Shown: positions 47,102 through 56,194, counted from the first letter of the stretch. The stretch: DNA of 64,000 nucleotides from Mariniphaga sp964559175 (GCA_964559175.1 CAZLGT010000018.1:11820-75819), one strand, 5' to 3'. Notes: a model not told the origin generated them from the sequence alone. Translations and numbers: made by a program.

Positions 47102-47989
47102 ATGAAATACAATGCAATCATTTTTATCTTTTCAGTCTGGTTATTCGGATGTACCAACCCAAATGACCGGTCCGATGCTTTTGGGAATTTTGAGGCTGAA
47201 ACCGTAATTATTTCTTCTGAAGCATCTGGAAAAATTTTACAACTAAATGTTGAAAAGGGTCAAAAAATTGATGCCGGGTTTGTAGCTGCTCTCATCGACA
47301 CGATGCAGATTCATTTGAAACTTCAGCAAATTGAAGCGCAGAAAGCAGCCATTGAAGCCAAAAGGCAAAGCATCAGTGCACAAATTGCTGTTTTCGGAGA
47401 ACAGAAAAAGAATCTGCAAATCAACGAAAAACGGATTAAACAAATGCTGGCCGACGGCGCCGCCACACAAAAGCAACTCGATGACATCACCGGGCAAACC
47501 AGCGTAATCGATAAACAAATGGAAAGTACCAGAACACAGTTTACTTCAATTAACAAGGAACTGCAGGTGCTTGAAACGCAGCAGGAATCGACACTTGATT
47601 TACTGAATCGCTGTAAAGTGATTTCACCGGCAAGTGGCACCATCCTCGAAACATATATCGAGCAGGGTGAGCTGGCCGCTCCGGGTAAACCGCTATTTAA
47701 AATGGCCAACCTGGAGGAACTTACTTTGAAAGTTTATGTAAGCGGCGCACAGCTTCCCGGCATTAAAATCGGACAGGAAGTGGAAGTTCTGGTGGACAAA
47801 AATGAAACTGAAAACCAGAAGTTCAGAGGAAAAATCACATGGATTTCATCGGAAGCCGAATTCACCCCAAAAATCATTCAAACCAAAGAAGAAAGGGTTA
47901 AACTGGTTTATGCCGTTAAAGTGGCCGTAAAAAACGACGGCACATTGAAAATTGGAATGCCGGGGGAGGTTAGTTGGCAGTCGCAGTGA
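47102..47989 (+). CDS. HlyD family periplasmic adaptor lipoprotein
   Basis: The 295-residue protein starts with a lipoprotein signal (W-L-F-G-C-T, Cys at about 17). The biotinyl-lipoyl half-motifs F-E-A-E-T-V-I-I-S-S-E-A-S-G-K-I and V-I-S-P-A-S-G-T-I-L-E-T flank a coiled-coil hairpin (about 65-165, Gln/Glu rich), then a beta-barrel (L-K-V-Y-V-S-G-A-Q-L-P-G-I-K-I-G-Q-E-V). It links the inner-membrane ABC transporter to the TolC channel, as YbhG does in the YbhFSR system. Confidence 0.9.
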   Translation: MKYNAIIFIFSVWLFGCTNPNDRSDAFGNFEAETVIISSEASGKILQLNVEKGQKIDAGFVAALIDTMQIHLKLQQIEAQKAAIEAKRQSISAQIAVFGEQKKNLQINEKRIKQMLADGAATQKQLDDITGQTSVIDKQMESTRTQFTSINKELQVLETQQESTLDLLNRCKVISPASGTILETYIEQGELAAPGKPLFKMANLEELTLKVYVSGAQLPGIKIGQEVEVLVDKNETENQKFRGKITWISSEAEFTPKIIQTKEERVKLVYAVKVAVKNDGTLKIGMPGEVSWQSQ

Positions 47990-48009
47990 GCAGTAAAAAT
48001 TGAAATTCA

Positions 48010-48960
48010 ATGATAACTATTAATAACATATCAAAATCCTATGAAAAAACTCCGGCATTGAATAACATTTCGCTGACAGTGAACGAAGGCGAACTGTTTG
48101 GGCTGATTGGTCCCGACGGTGCGGGAAAAACCACGCTGATGCGTATTCTGATGACTTTGCTTCTTCCCGACTCCGGCCAGGCATATATGAACGGACTCGA
48201 CGTGGTTTCCGACTTCAAAAAAATACGGCACATTGTGGGCTACATGCCAGGCAGATTCTCGCTTTACCAGGATTTGAGCGTGGAGGAAAACCTCAGCTTT
48301 TTTGCTACGGTTTTTGGCACTACCGTGAAAAATAATTACGACCTCATCCGCGACATTTATTACCAGATTGAACCATTCAAAAAACGCCGGGCAGGCAAAC
48401 TCTCGGGCGGCATGAAACAAAAGCTGGCATTGTCGTGCGCACTCATTCACAGTCCGAAAATTCTGGTACTCGACGAACCAACCACCGGAGTGGATGCTGT
48501 TTCGCGCAAAGAATTCTGGGAGATGTTGAAAAAACTGCAAAAGAAAGAAATTACCATCCTTGTTTCCACGCCATACATGGACGAAGCCAATTTGTGTGAC
48601 CGTGTGGCACTCATACAAAACGGACGGATTCTGGATGTAGATTCGCCCCAAAGAATTACAGAAAAATTTCCGCGAAAAATTATCCGGGTGCGGTCAGATG
48701 AAACCTACAGGCTCATCAACGATTTGCGAAAATACGAAAAGACAGAATCGGCATTTGCATTTGGGCAGTTCGTGCATTTCACCGGGATTGATGATAAAGT
48801 GGAAATACCAGAGCTGGATAAATACCTGGAAAAACTGAATCACAAAAATGTGCTGGCGGAAAAAGTGGAACCGGGAATTGAGGATGTGTTTATGAGTTTG
48901 ATGAAAGAGGCCTCCCCTGGCCCCTCCGAGGGAGGGGAAAAGAAACAATACAACATATAA
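48010..48960 (+). CDS. ABC transporter ATP-binding protein (YbhF N-half type)
   Basis: The 316-residue ATPase has Walker A G-P-D-G-A-G-K-T-T near 37, signature L-S-G-G-M-K-Q-K-L near 132, Walker B I-L-V-L-D-E-P-T-T-G-V-D and a C-terminal extension. Together with the next gene it corresponds to the two halves of the fused E. coli YbhF. The last residues (A-S-P-G-P-S-E-G-G-E-K-K) come from a GC hairpin repeat at 48921-48937. Confidence 0.93.
   Translation: MITINNISKSYEKTPALNNISLTVNEGELFGLIGPDGAGKTTLMRILMTLLLPDSGQAYMNGLDVVSDFKKIRHIVGYMPGRFSLYQDLSVEENLSFFATVFGTTVKNNYDLIRDIYYQIEPFKKRRAGKLSGGMKQKLALSCALIHSPKILVLDEPTTGVDAVSRKEFWEMLKKLQKKEITILVSTPYMDEANLCDRVALIQNGRILDVDSPQRITEKFPRKIIRVRSDETYRLINDLRKYEKTESAFAFGQFVHFTGIDDKVEIPELDKYLEKLNHKNVLAEKVEPGIEDVFMSLMKEASPGPSEGGEKKQYNI
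48921..48937 (+). repeat. Hairpin repeat CCCCTCC-GAG-GGAGGGG inside the 3' end of an ATPase gene
   Basis: Perfect 7-base arms with a 3-base loop. It encodes the tail P-S-E-G-G of the first ABC ATPase and probably inserted in-frame. Confidence 0.65.
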
Positions 48961-48963
48961 AGA

Positions 48964-49743
48964 ATGAACACAAAAGTAAAACATAACAATCTTTCCCCCA
49001 CTGGGGAAAATCCCGGCAGGGAAACGGGGCCGATTATCACCGTTGAAAACCTCGTGAAAAAGTTCGGTTCGTTTACAGCAAACGACAACCTGACTTTTGA
49101 CGTTTATCGGGGCGAAATCTTTGGATTCCTGGGGGCAAACGGCGCCGGAAAAACAACGGCACTGCGCATTTTGTGTGGCCTCTCCACTCCCACTTCAGGT
49201 GAAGTAAAAGTAGCCGGTTTTGATATTTACCGCGAAACGGAAAAAATTAAAAAGAACATCGGGTACATGAGCCAGAAATTTTCATTGTACGAAGATTTGA
49301 CTGTGGCCGAAAACATTCAGCTTTACGCCGGGATTTACGGGATTTCGCCCAAAAAACGCAAAGCTAAAATGACCGAACTGCTAAAAAAACTGGAGCTTGA
49401 GGGTGCCAAAAATAAGTTGATTGCCGGACTTCCCCTGGGATGGAAACAGAAATTGGCCTTTTCGGTGGCTGTTTTTCATGAACCTAAAATTGTGTTCCTC
49501 GACGAGCCCACCGGAGGTGTTGACCCCATTACCCGCCGCCGGTTCTGGGACATGATTTACGAAGCCGCCAGCAACGGAATAACGGTGTTTGTTACCACAC
49601 ACTACATGGATGAAGCTGAATACTGCGACCGCGTTTCAATTATGGATGCCGGAAAAATTGAAGCGCTGGACACACCGGCAAAACTGAAAGAACAGTATAA
49701 TGCGAAAAATATGGACGAGGTATTTATACAAATTGCAAGATGA
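48964..49743 (+). CDS. ABC transporter ATP-binding protein (YbhF C-half type)
   Basis: The 259-residue ATPase has Walker A G-A-N-G-A-G-K-T-T near 54 and Walker B I-V-F-L-D-E-P-T-G-G-V-D-P. The usual LSGGQ signature is replaced by L-P-L-G-W-K-Q-K-L, as in the C-terminal half of YbhF, so the two ATPases probably act as an asymmetric pair. An N-terminal extension of about 22 residues (N-L-S-P-T-G-E-N-P-G-R-E-T-G-P) is encoded by hairpin DNA at 48992-49009. The stop overlaps the next start by 4 bases. Confidence 0.92.
   Translation: MNTKVKHNNLSPTGENPGRETGPIITVENLVKKFGSFTANDNLTFDVYRGEIFGFLGANGAGKTTALRILCGLSTPTSGEVKVAGFDIYRETEKIKKNIGYMSQKFSLYEDLTVAENIQLYAGIYGISPKKRKAKMTELLKKLELEGAKNKLIAGLPLGWKQKLAFSVAVFHEPKIVFLDEPTGGVDPITRRRFWDMIYEAASNGITVFVTTHYMDEAEYCDRVSIMDAGKIEALDTPAKLKEQYNAKNMDEVFIQIAR
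48992..49009 (+). repeat. Hairpin TTTCCCC-CACT-GGGGAAA inside the 5' end of an ATPase gene
   Basis: Perfect 7-base arms with a 4-base loop, followed by a smaller TCCC-GGCA-GGGA hairpin at 49011-49022. It encodes an atypical N-terminal extension of the second ABC ATPase. Confidence 0.55.
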
Positions 49744-50846
49744 AACAGTTAAAATCATTCATAAAAAAAGAATTCTTCCACATTTTCCGCGATCCGCGAA
49801 CGATGTTGATTCTTTTTGGCATTCCCATTGCTCAACTGCTGATTTTCGGCACAGTAATAAAAAGTGAAATCAGGGATGTTCACATTGCCATTTACGACCA
49901 GTCGAAGGATGAAACCACCATGCAGATTACCAACAAACTGCTGTCGTCGGGTTATTTTCTGCTCGATGAAAACCTTGGCAGTACAGAAGGAATTGAGGAC
50001 ATTTTCAAAAAAGGAAAAGTGAAGGAAGTGGTGGTTTTTGAAAGCAATTTCGGTGAAAAACTTATGCGCGAAGGTTCAGCTAATGTGCAGCTCATCGCCG
50101 ATGCTTCCGACCCCAACATGGCACGATTGGTGACATCTTACACCACCGGCATTATCAACGATTACATCCGTAAACTGCATCCCAACCTGGAAATGCCGAT
50201 GCAAATTCAGCCCGAAGTTCGCATGTCTTTCAACGAAGAGATGAAAAGCGCTTATATGTTTGTTCCGGGTACCATGGCGCTCATATTAATGCTCATCTCG
50301 GCCATGATGACTTCTATTTCCATTACCCGCGAAAAAGAGATGGGAACCATGGAAATCCTGTTGGTTTCACCGCTGAAACCGGGACAGATTATTGTGGGGA
50401 AAGTCCTGCCTTACCTGATTCTTTCCATCATCAACGCTTTTGTGATTGTGCTGATTGGCCGCTTTGTTTTTGGCGTACCGGTTACCGGAAGTTTCATCCT
50501 TCTGATGCTGGAGACCATCCTGTTTATTTTGATGGCGCTTTGTTTGGGAATTCTCATTTCCACCGTGGCTAAAAACCAGATGGTGGCCATGTTCTTTTCC
50601 ATGATTGCACTGATGCTGCCCACTATTATTTTGTCGGGATTTATTTTCCCCATCGAAAATATGCCCGAAATACTGCAATGGCTAAGCCACATTATGCCAG
50701 CGCGCTGGTTTATCTCCATCATTCGGGGCATTATGCTGAAAGGAACAGGATTACTTTTCGTGTGGAAAGAAACACTCATTCTGATTGGGATGACACTGTT
50801 TTTTGTGGTGGCGAGTGTGAAGAAATTTAAGATTAGGTTGGAATGA
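49740..50846 (+). CDS. ABC-2 type permease (YbhS-like)
   Basis: The 368-residue protein has one N-terminal helix (L-I-L-F-G-I-P-I-A-Q-L-L-I-F-G), a periplasmic domain of about 140 residues and five C-terminal helices. The conserved M-T-S-I-S-I-T-R-E-K-E-M-G-T-M-E-I-L-L-V-S-P near 200 is the coupling region for the ATPase. It overlaps both neighbours by 4 bases and pairs with the next gene to form the membrane core. Confidence 0.93.
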   Translation: MKQLKSFIKKEFFHIFRDPRTMLILFGIPIAQLLIFGTVIKSEIRDVHIAIYDQSKDETTMQITNKLLSSGYFLLDENLGSTEGIEDIFKKGKVKEVVVFESNFGEKLMREGSANVQLIADASDPNMARLVTSYTTGIINDYIRKLHPNLEMPMQIQPEVRMSFNEEMKSAYMFVPGTMALILMLISAMMTSISITREKEMGTMEILLVSPLKPGQIIVGKVLPYLILSIINAFVIVLIGRFVFGVPVTGSFILLMLETILFILMALCLGILISTVAKNQMVAMFFSMIALMLPTIILSGFIFPIENMPEILQWLSHIMPARWFISIIRGIMLKGTGLLFVWKETLILIGMTLFFVVASVKKFKIRLE

Positions 50847-51961
50847 AAACCATTCTCTACATATTACAAAAAGAATTCCGGCAAATATTCCGGAACCGCA
50901 CAATGCTGCCCATGATTTTTGGCGTTCCATTACTGCAAATGCTTATTCTGGTTTTTGCGGCCACATTCGAAATGAAACAGATTGACATGGTGGTGGTTGA
51001 CAAAGATCTGTCCGCTGCATCAAGGGAACTGGTTTCCAAATTCGACGGCGTTCCGTTTTACCAGATTGGCGAAGCAGTTCAGGATGAAACCATTGGAGAA
51101 GAAATGCTGCTGAATGATAAAGCAGATGTTGTTCTGGTTATTCCGGTAAATTTTGAGCGAAATCTGGTACGAAACGACAAGGCTCAGCTACAGCTTCTGG
51201 TAAATGCCATCGATGGAAATTCTGCTCAACTCATCTTTGCATATTCTTCGCGAATTATTTCCTCGTTCAACCAAAACCTGGTGGCCGAATGGAAAGGAAT
51301 CCCGGAATTTACGCCACCGGCACTGGTAAAAATTGCCGAAAGTTACTGGTACAACAGCGAACTCGATTACAAATGGTACATGGCGCCGGGCATTCTGGCC
51401 ATTCTGGTTACCATCATCGGAATGTTTATGTCGGGAATGAACCTGGTGCGCGAAAAGGAAATCGGTACCATTGAACAACTCAACGTAACGCCGGTAAAAA
51501 AATACCAATTCATTATCGGCAAGCTGGTGCCATTCTGGGTTATTGCACTTTTCGACCTCGCCTTCGGACTGTTTATCGCCTGGCTGGTTTTCGATTTGCC
51601 CATTGTGGGGAGTCTCTGGCTTTTGTTCGGTATGGCCGGTGTTTACCTCATCAGTGTGCTTGGTCTGGGTTTGTTTATTTCAACCATAACCGAAACCCAA
51701 CAGCAGGTTATGTTCGTGAGTTTCTTTTTTATGATGATTTTTATTTTGATGGGCGGAATTTTCACGCCGGTGGAAAGTATGCCACACTGGGCACAGATGG
51801 TTGATCGCCTGAACCCGATTTTCTATTTCATGAAAATTATGCGGATGCTTATTCTGAAAGGCTCCGGGTTTTTCGATTTTATCGAAGAATTTGTTTCCCT
51901 TTCCGTGCTAGGTCTTTTTTTTCTGAGCCTGGCCATCTGGCGTTACCGAAAAACGGCGTAA
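50843..51961 (+). CDS. ABC-2 type permease (YbhR-like)
   Basis: The 372-residue protein has the same architecture as its upstream partner: M-L-P-M-I-F-G-V-P-L-L-Q-M-L-I-L in the first helix and N-L-V-R-E-K-E-I-G-T-I-E-Q-L-N-V-T-P as coupling motif near 205. G-G-I-F-T-P-V-E-S-M-P near 310 is typical of YhhJ/YbhR permeases. It is the last gene of the efflux operon; a new promoter follows at 52031. Confidence 0.93.
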   Translation: MKTILYILQKEFRQIFRNRTMLPMIFGVPLLQMLILVFAATFEMKQIDMVVVDKDLSAASRELVSKFDGVPFYQIGEAVQDETIGEEMLLNDKADVVLVIPVNFERNLVRNDKAQLQLLVNAIDGNSAQLIFAYSSRIISSFNQNLVAEWKGIPEFTPPALVKIAESYWYNSELDYKWYMAPGILAILVTIIGMFMSGMNLVREKEIGTIEQLNVTPVKKYQFIIGKLVPFWVIALFDLAFGLFIAWLVFDLPIVGSLWLLFGMAGVYLISVLGLGLFISTITETQQQVMFVSFFFMMIFILMGGIFTPVESMPHWAQMVDRLNPIFYFMKIMRMLILKGSGFFDFIEEFVSLSVLGLFFLSLAIWRYRKTA

Positions 51962-52030
51962 AAATTACCTTTTGCATTAAATCAGCCTAAAGGAATTCAT
52001 AAATTAAATAAAGTTGTTCCAAGAAAATTT

Positions 52031-52055
52031 TACCTTTGCTGTTGCTCATGAGCAA
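52031..52055 (+). promoter_or_regulatory. -7 box and 14-base palindrome before the DUF1573 gene
   Basis: TACCTTTG (52031-52038) matches TAnnTTTG. Three bases later the perfect palindrome TTGCTCATGAGCAA (52042-52055) covers the expected transcription start. The ATG at 52085 leaves a leader of about 40 bases. Confidence 0.45.
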
Positions 52056-52084
52056 ACATTTAAATAACAACCGTTAAAAACAAC

Positions 52085-52507
52085 ATGATGTATCAAAAAT
52101 ATTTTAAAAACTTTCAGAAAGCATTTCTGGTATTTGTTGCCATTGTACTAAGTGCTTTTTCCGCAAATGCGCAGGAACCTCAGACCGGGGTGCAGGATTC
52201 TATCATTTTCAACAACCTGGAACATGATTACGGTACCATTGAAAGAGGGGGCGACGGGCAGAGTGAATTTGTGTTTACCAACAAAGGCAGCTCACCACTG
52301 ATACTTTCCAATGTGCGCGCATCCTGCGGTTGCACAGTGCCGCAATGGCCACGCGAGCCCATTCCTCCCGGCGAAACCAATTCTATAAAAGTTAAATACA
52401 ACACCAACATTGTAGGAACTTTCAATAAAACAATTACCGTCAACTCCAACGCTGCAAACGGTTTGGTAAGACTACGCGTGAAAGGTCAGGTGATGAAAGC
52501 TGAATAA
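52085..52507 (+). CDS. Secreted DUF1573 protein
   Basis: The 140-residue protein has a signal peptide (about 1-29, ending A-N-A-Q) and one immunoglobulin-like DUF1573 domain: F-N-N-L-E-H-D-Y-G-T-I-E-R-G-G, F-V-F-T-N-K-G-S-S-P-L-I-L-S-N-V and the strictly typical A-S-C-G-C-T-V-P-Q-W-P. The family is abundant in Bacteroidetes, periplasmic or surface-exposed, with no settled function. Confidence 0.9.
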   Translation: MMYQKYFKNFQKAFLVFVAIVLSAFSANAQEPQTGVQDSIIFNNLEHDYGTIERGGDGQSEFVFTNKGSSPLILSNVRASCGCTVPQWPREPIPPGETNSIKVKYNTNIVGTFNKTITVNSNAANGLVRLRVKGQVMKAE

Positions 52508-52555
52508 CCGGGTTCATTCAGCCCCACTAAAAAACATTCCGGGGTTAAGAAATTT

Positions 52556-53434
52556 CTATCTCAGATACCTTTTAAACTCGTGGTAGTCCTTCACAATTTT
52601 CACATTGCGTGGAAGTACAGGTTGGTGCAATTGCAGCTGCCATCCGGTTATAAAAATCTTTTTACTGCTGAAGAGCTCCTTTAACGAAACAAGGTAATTT
52701 TCCAGTTCCTCTTTGGGAACCGAATTGATAAATGCCGTAAAAACATAATCGATTTTTACCTGCTGCTGGATTTTCACCAAATCGTTCCAGGGCACAAACT
52801 GCCCCAGATAAATGGTATTGTACCCCATTTTCCTGGCCAGATACGAATAAAACAACAAACTCATTTCGTGCAATTCATTCTCGGGCAGAAAAAACAAAAT
52901 GGTATCTCCCAGGTCATCTTTCAGTGCAAGTTTATCTATCTCGGCAATCAGCTTTTGCCTGAAAATATTAGTCACATAATGTTCCTGAGCCGGAAAAATC
53001 GACCCCACCTGCCAGTATGTTCCAACGCGTACAAAAAATTCAAAAAATACTTTTGTCACAGCCTCTTCCATCCCCATGGAACGGATAATTTCAGTGGTCA
53101 ATTTGTAAAAATTCCTGTTATCGAAGTTTATCATGTACAGAATCAACCGGTCGATGTAATCCGATTCCGAAGTTTTATGCCGTGAAACTTCAAGCACAGT
53201 CTGGTTGATCTTTTCATCGTTCCATTCAGCCACTTTCGAGATTTTAAATCCGTGGCGCACCAGTAAAGAGACATTCAGCATCCGGCGCAAATCGTCGTCG
53301 GAATAAAAACGGATGTTGGTATCGGTACGTTCCGGAACAAGCAGACTGTAACGCTTTTCCCATATACGTATGGTGTGTGCTTTTACACCCGATAAAACTT
53401 CCAGGTCTTTAATTGAATAATTCTGATCTTTCAT
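52556..53434 (-). CDS. MerR-type regulator with cobalamin-binding-like domain (CarH/LitR type)
   Basis: The 292-residue protein begins with a MerR HTH (Y-S-I-K-D-L-E-V-L-S-G-V-K-A-H-T-I-R-I-W-E-K-R-Y). A helix bundle follows, carrying Y-W-Q-V-G-S-I-F-P-A-Q-E-H, an exact fit to the Trp...Glu-His signature of CarH that caps adenosylcobalamin. In the Rossmann-like C-terminal part the cobalamin-ligand motif D-x-H-x-x-G appears as E-L-H-E-M-S: the His is kept, the Asp and Gly are changed. Light or B12 sensing is possible but not certain. Targets unknown; a 10-base inverted repeat lies upstream at 53497-53531. Confidence 0.85.
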   Translation of the reverse strand: MKDQNYSIKDLEVLSGVKAHTIRIWEKRYSLLVPERTDTNIRFYSDDDLRRMLNVSLLVRHGFKISKVAEWNDEKINQTVLEVSRHKTSESDYIDRLILYMINFDNRNFYKLTTEIIRSMGMEEAVTKVFFEFFVRVGTYWQVGSIFPAQEHYVTNIFRQKLIAEIDKLALKDDLGDTILFFLPENELHEMSLLFYSYLARKMGYNTIYLGQFVPWNDLVKIQQQVKIDYVFTAFINSVPKEELENYLVSLKELFSSKKIFITGWQLQLHQPVLPRNVKIVKDYHEFKRYLR

Positions 53435-53496
53435 TTGCCCAATGCATTAATTTCAAGTTTGAAAACTGTTGAAACTGTAACACAAATGAACACATT

Positions 53497-53531
53497 TTTG
53501 TTTAAACTTAAAAACAAAACATTTAAACAAA
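53497..53531. promoter_or_regulatory. Inverted repeat upstream of the MerR-type gene
   Basis: TTTGTTTAAA (53497-53506) and TTTAAACAAA (53522-53531) are perfect 10-base arms 15 bases apart. They lie about 63-97 bases upstream of the regulator start and just after the rhaB stop at 53538. There are no GC pairs in the stem core to suggest a terminator; an operator for the MerR-type regulator is plausible. Confidence 0.42.
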
Positions 53532-53537
53532 TACATT

Positions 53538-55019
53538 TCAGCCCGAAATGAGTTTTTCAAATTTTTCAAATGCTATCTTCCAGTTCAAATCAGAAACCGG
53601 AGCAAAATATTTCATTTCAAACGAATTGCGCACAACACATCTGATTTCTTCCAGCGAATGGATAACGCCCAATGCTTTTGCCTGCATTAAAACATTCCCA
53701 ATGGCTGTGGCTTCTGTGGGCCCGGCTATTACCGGAATTCCAGCGGCATTGGCCGTGAACTGATTCAGCATTTCGTTGTTGGCACCTCCACCAATGATGT
53801 GCAGTTTTTCAATTTTTTTCCCGGTAATCCATTCAATTTGTCCAAGGGTATATTTGTATTTAAGTGCCAGGCTGTCGTAAATGCAACGTGCAATTTCACC
53901 CTTGGTTTCGGGCACAGGCTGTTGGGTTTTACGGCAAAACCCCTGTATGGCTAAAGGCATATTCCCGGGATTCAGAAAACCCGAATCATCAGGATTTATG
54001 AGGCATTTAAACGGTTCGGCCTGGTTGCTTAGTTCAACTATCTCCTGCCAGCTGATTTCTTTTTCCTGGTCCCAAATACGCTTACATTCCTGAACGAGCC
54101 ACATTCCCATAATGTTTTTCAGAAAACGAGTGGTTCCTTCAACCCCGCCCTCATTGGTAAAATTCATTTCAAGGGTTTTTTCCGAAACAAGTGGCTGCGG
54201 ACTTTCAATACCCAGAAGCGACCATGTCCCCGAACTGAGATAAGCCCAGTTTTCACCCTGCGCAGGAACCGATGCCACGGCCGAAGCCGTATCGTGCGAA
54301 GCAACTGCCACACATGGAATAGCTTCACTGCCGGTTTCTTCCTGAATATCGGGCAGAATCTGGCCGAGCAGGGTCCCCGGCTGTACAAGTTCACCTCCAA
54401 GTTTGCGGTCGATGTGGGCAGCGTCGAAAAGTTTGTGCTCCCACTCAGCCTTTCCGGGTTTCAACAGTTGCGATGTACTGGCAATGGTGTATTCATTTTT
54501 TTGAATGCCGGTAAATAAAAAATTCAACGCATCGGGGGTAAAAAGCAATTTTTCGGCAATTCTCAGCTCGGGATCAAGCTGCTGCACCGATGCAAAAAGC
54601 TGAAAAAGGGTATTGAACTGCATAAACTGAATACCCGACAACAGATAGGTTTCCTTTTTCGGCAAAATCTGAAAAAACTCATCCATGGCTTCATCAGTCC
54701 GGTGATCGCGGTAGGCAAAAGGCAATCCGGTAAACCGGCCTTTTTCATTCACTAAGGCATAATCAACTCCCCAGGTATCAATTCCTACAGATTGTGGTTG
54801 TATATCCAGGTCGTTGATACACTTTCGCAACCCGGTTTTAAGTTCATCAAACAGCAAATAAATATTCCAGAAATACGTGCCTTGAATGCACCTCATTTGG
54901 TTCTTAAACCTGTGAATTTCAGTGAGTGATAAATGCCCGTTTTCCAACGTGCCCAACATGGCCCTTCCGCTTGATGCCCCTAAATCGAATGCCAGAAAGT
55001 AATTTTTCATTTGTGCCAT
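53538..55019 (-). CDS. rhaB: Rhamnulokinase (FGGY family)
   Basis: RhaB phosphorylates L-rhamnulose at C1. The 493-residue protein shows the ATPase phosphate-1 motif F-D-L-G-A-S-S-G-R near 11, F-K-N-Q-M-R near 38 (as in RhaB), G-I-D-T-W-G-V-D-Y-A-L near 80, R-D-H-R-T-D-E-A-M near 103 and the adenosine motif I-I-G-G-G-A-N-N-E near 413. The start may also be 55010 (M-K-N-Y-F-L). No other rhamnose gene (rhaA, rhaD, transporter) is adjacent, which is unusual. Confidence 0.9.
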   Translation of the reverse strand: MAQMKNYFLAFDLGASSGRAMLGTLENGHLSLTEIHRFKNQMRCIQGTYFWNIYLLFDELKTGLRKCINDLDIQPQSVGIDTWGVDYALVNEKGRFTGLPFAYRDHRTDEAMDEFFQILPKKETYLLSGIQFMQFNTLFQLFASVQQLDPELRIAEKLLFTPDALNFLFTGIQKNEYTIASTSQLLKPGKAEWEHKLFDAAHIDRKLGGELVQPGTLLGQILPDIQEETGSEAIPCVAVASHDTASAVASVPAQGENWAYLSSGTWSLLGIESPQPLVSEKTLEMNFTNEGGVEGTTRFLKNIMGMWLVQECKRIWDQEKEISWQEIVELSNQAEPFKCLINPDDSGFLNPGNMPLAIQGFCRKTQQPVPETKGEIARCIYDSLALKYKYTLGQIEWITGKKIEKLHIIGGGANNEMLNQFTANAAGIPVIAGPTEATAIGNVLMQAKALGVIHSLEEIRCVVRNSFEMKYFAPVSDLNWKIAFEKFEKLISG

Positions 55020-55213
55020 AATCTAAATTTTCTTCAAAATAAACGAATTCAACGGGAAATGCCATCCTGCGCTTTCCTGAATTTCTGAAAACATTATGAA
55101 TTGAAGTTTGTTGAAAAATAACATAAAGAAGTTTAAAAAACTATTGACTGGTATTGATTTTTAACCGAAATTTGGTTACTGAAATACAGATTATAAAACA
55201 AAAAAAATTTAAC

Positions 55214-56194
55214 ATGAAATCACCGTTTAAAATTGTATTGTTTGGAATTATTGCCCTTATGATGGCCCAACCGGCCAACGGACAGAGAATACTGAAAAGG
55301 TTGCAGGAAAAGGTGCAGGAAAAGGTAGAAGAAAAAGTTGAAGATCGCGCCGACAGAAAAATTGATGAAGCCATCGATAATCAGCTCGATAAAATCGAAG
55401 AATCGATTGATGGCAAAGACAGTGAAACCCGCAGCGCAGAGAAGAATGAACGCGACAGAAGGCGTGAAGAGCGGATGCAAAACCTGATGAAAGGAATCGG
55501 CATGTCGGGCGAACCTGTTCCGGTTGCCGACAACTACAGTTTCAGTCATTTAATTGAAATGCACATTGAATCGTACGATGAAAAGGGGGAAAAAGAGAGC
55601 GAAGGTGATTTTATTACCCACCTCGACCCTGGAACCAAATCAATGGCATACCAGTTTGTTTCCGGCGATATGGCTCAACCCGGGCAGGGATTGTTTATTA
55701 TCGATGCCGAAAACGGCGCCGCCATTATATTGAGTGAGGAAAAAGGTGAAAAAACAGGGATTGTTTACGGCATGGGAGCATTTTTTTCAACGCTCGGGCA
55801 AAGCTTTGAGGAAGAAAACGAAGAAGTTTTTGAAACACCCGACGCTTACCTGGCCAATCCCAATGTTACCAAAACAGGCCGTACCAAAACCATTTCAGGG
55901 TATAAATGCGAAGAATACAAGTACAGCGACGAAGACTCCGATTCGGAAATCTGGATCACCAAAGACCTTAAAATGAACACTCAAGACTTTTTCAGCACAC
56001 TGTTTAAAACGAGTGTTTATTCTCAGGGAATGCCCTGGGGGTATATGATGGAAGCCACCACAACCGACAAAGAAACCGGCGAAAAGGCATTTATGCAGGT
56101 AAAACGCGTGGACGACAAATCCAACGTCCGGTTTTCTCTTGCCGAATACCAGATTACCAACCTGGGGTCGTTTACCATGCCACAGGGAGAATAG
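55214..56194 (+). CDS. Secreted DUF4412 protein
   Basis: The 326-residue product from the ATG at 55214 has a signal peptide (ending P-A-N-G-Q), then a highly charged coiled coil (about 25-95; V-Q-E-K-V-E-E-K-V-E-D-R-A). The C-terminal 220 residues resemble DUF4412: the segment M-A-Y-Q-F-V-S-G-D, the triad T-I-S-G-Y-K-C-E-E-Y near 235 and a W-I-T-K-D-L strand. The domain is related to lipoprotein carriers of the LolA type; its role is unknown. Its stop is 5 bases before the phosphoesterase start. Confidence 0.75.
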   Translation: MKSPFKIVLFGIIALMMAQPANGQRILKRLQEKVQEKVEEKVEDRADRKIDEAIDNQLDKIEESIDGKDSETRSAEKNERDRRREERMQNLMKGIGMSGEPVPVADNYSFSHLIEMHIESYDEKGEKESEGDFITHLDPGTKSMAYQFVSGDMAQPGQGLFIIDAENGAAIILSEEKGEKTGIVYGMGAFFSTLGQSFEEENEEVFETPDAYLANPNVTKTGRTKTISGYKCEEYKYSDEDSDSEIWITKDLKMNTQDFFSTLFKTSVYSQGMPWGYMMEATTTDKETGEKAFMQVKRVDDKSNVRFSLAEYQITNLGSFTMPQGE

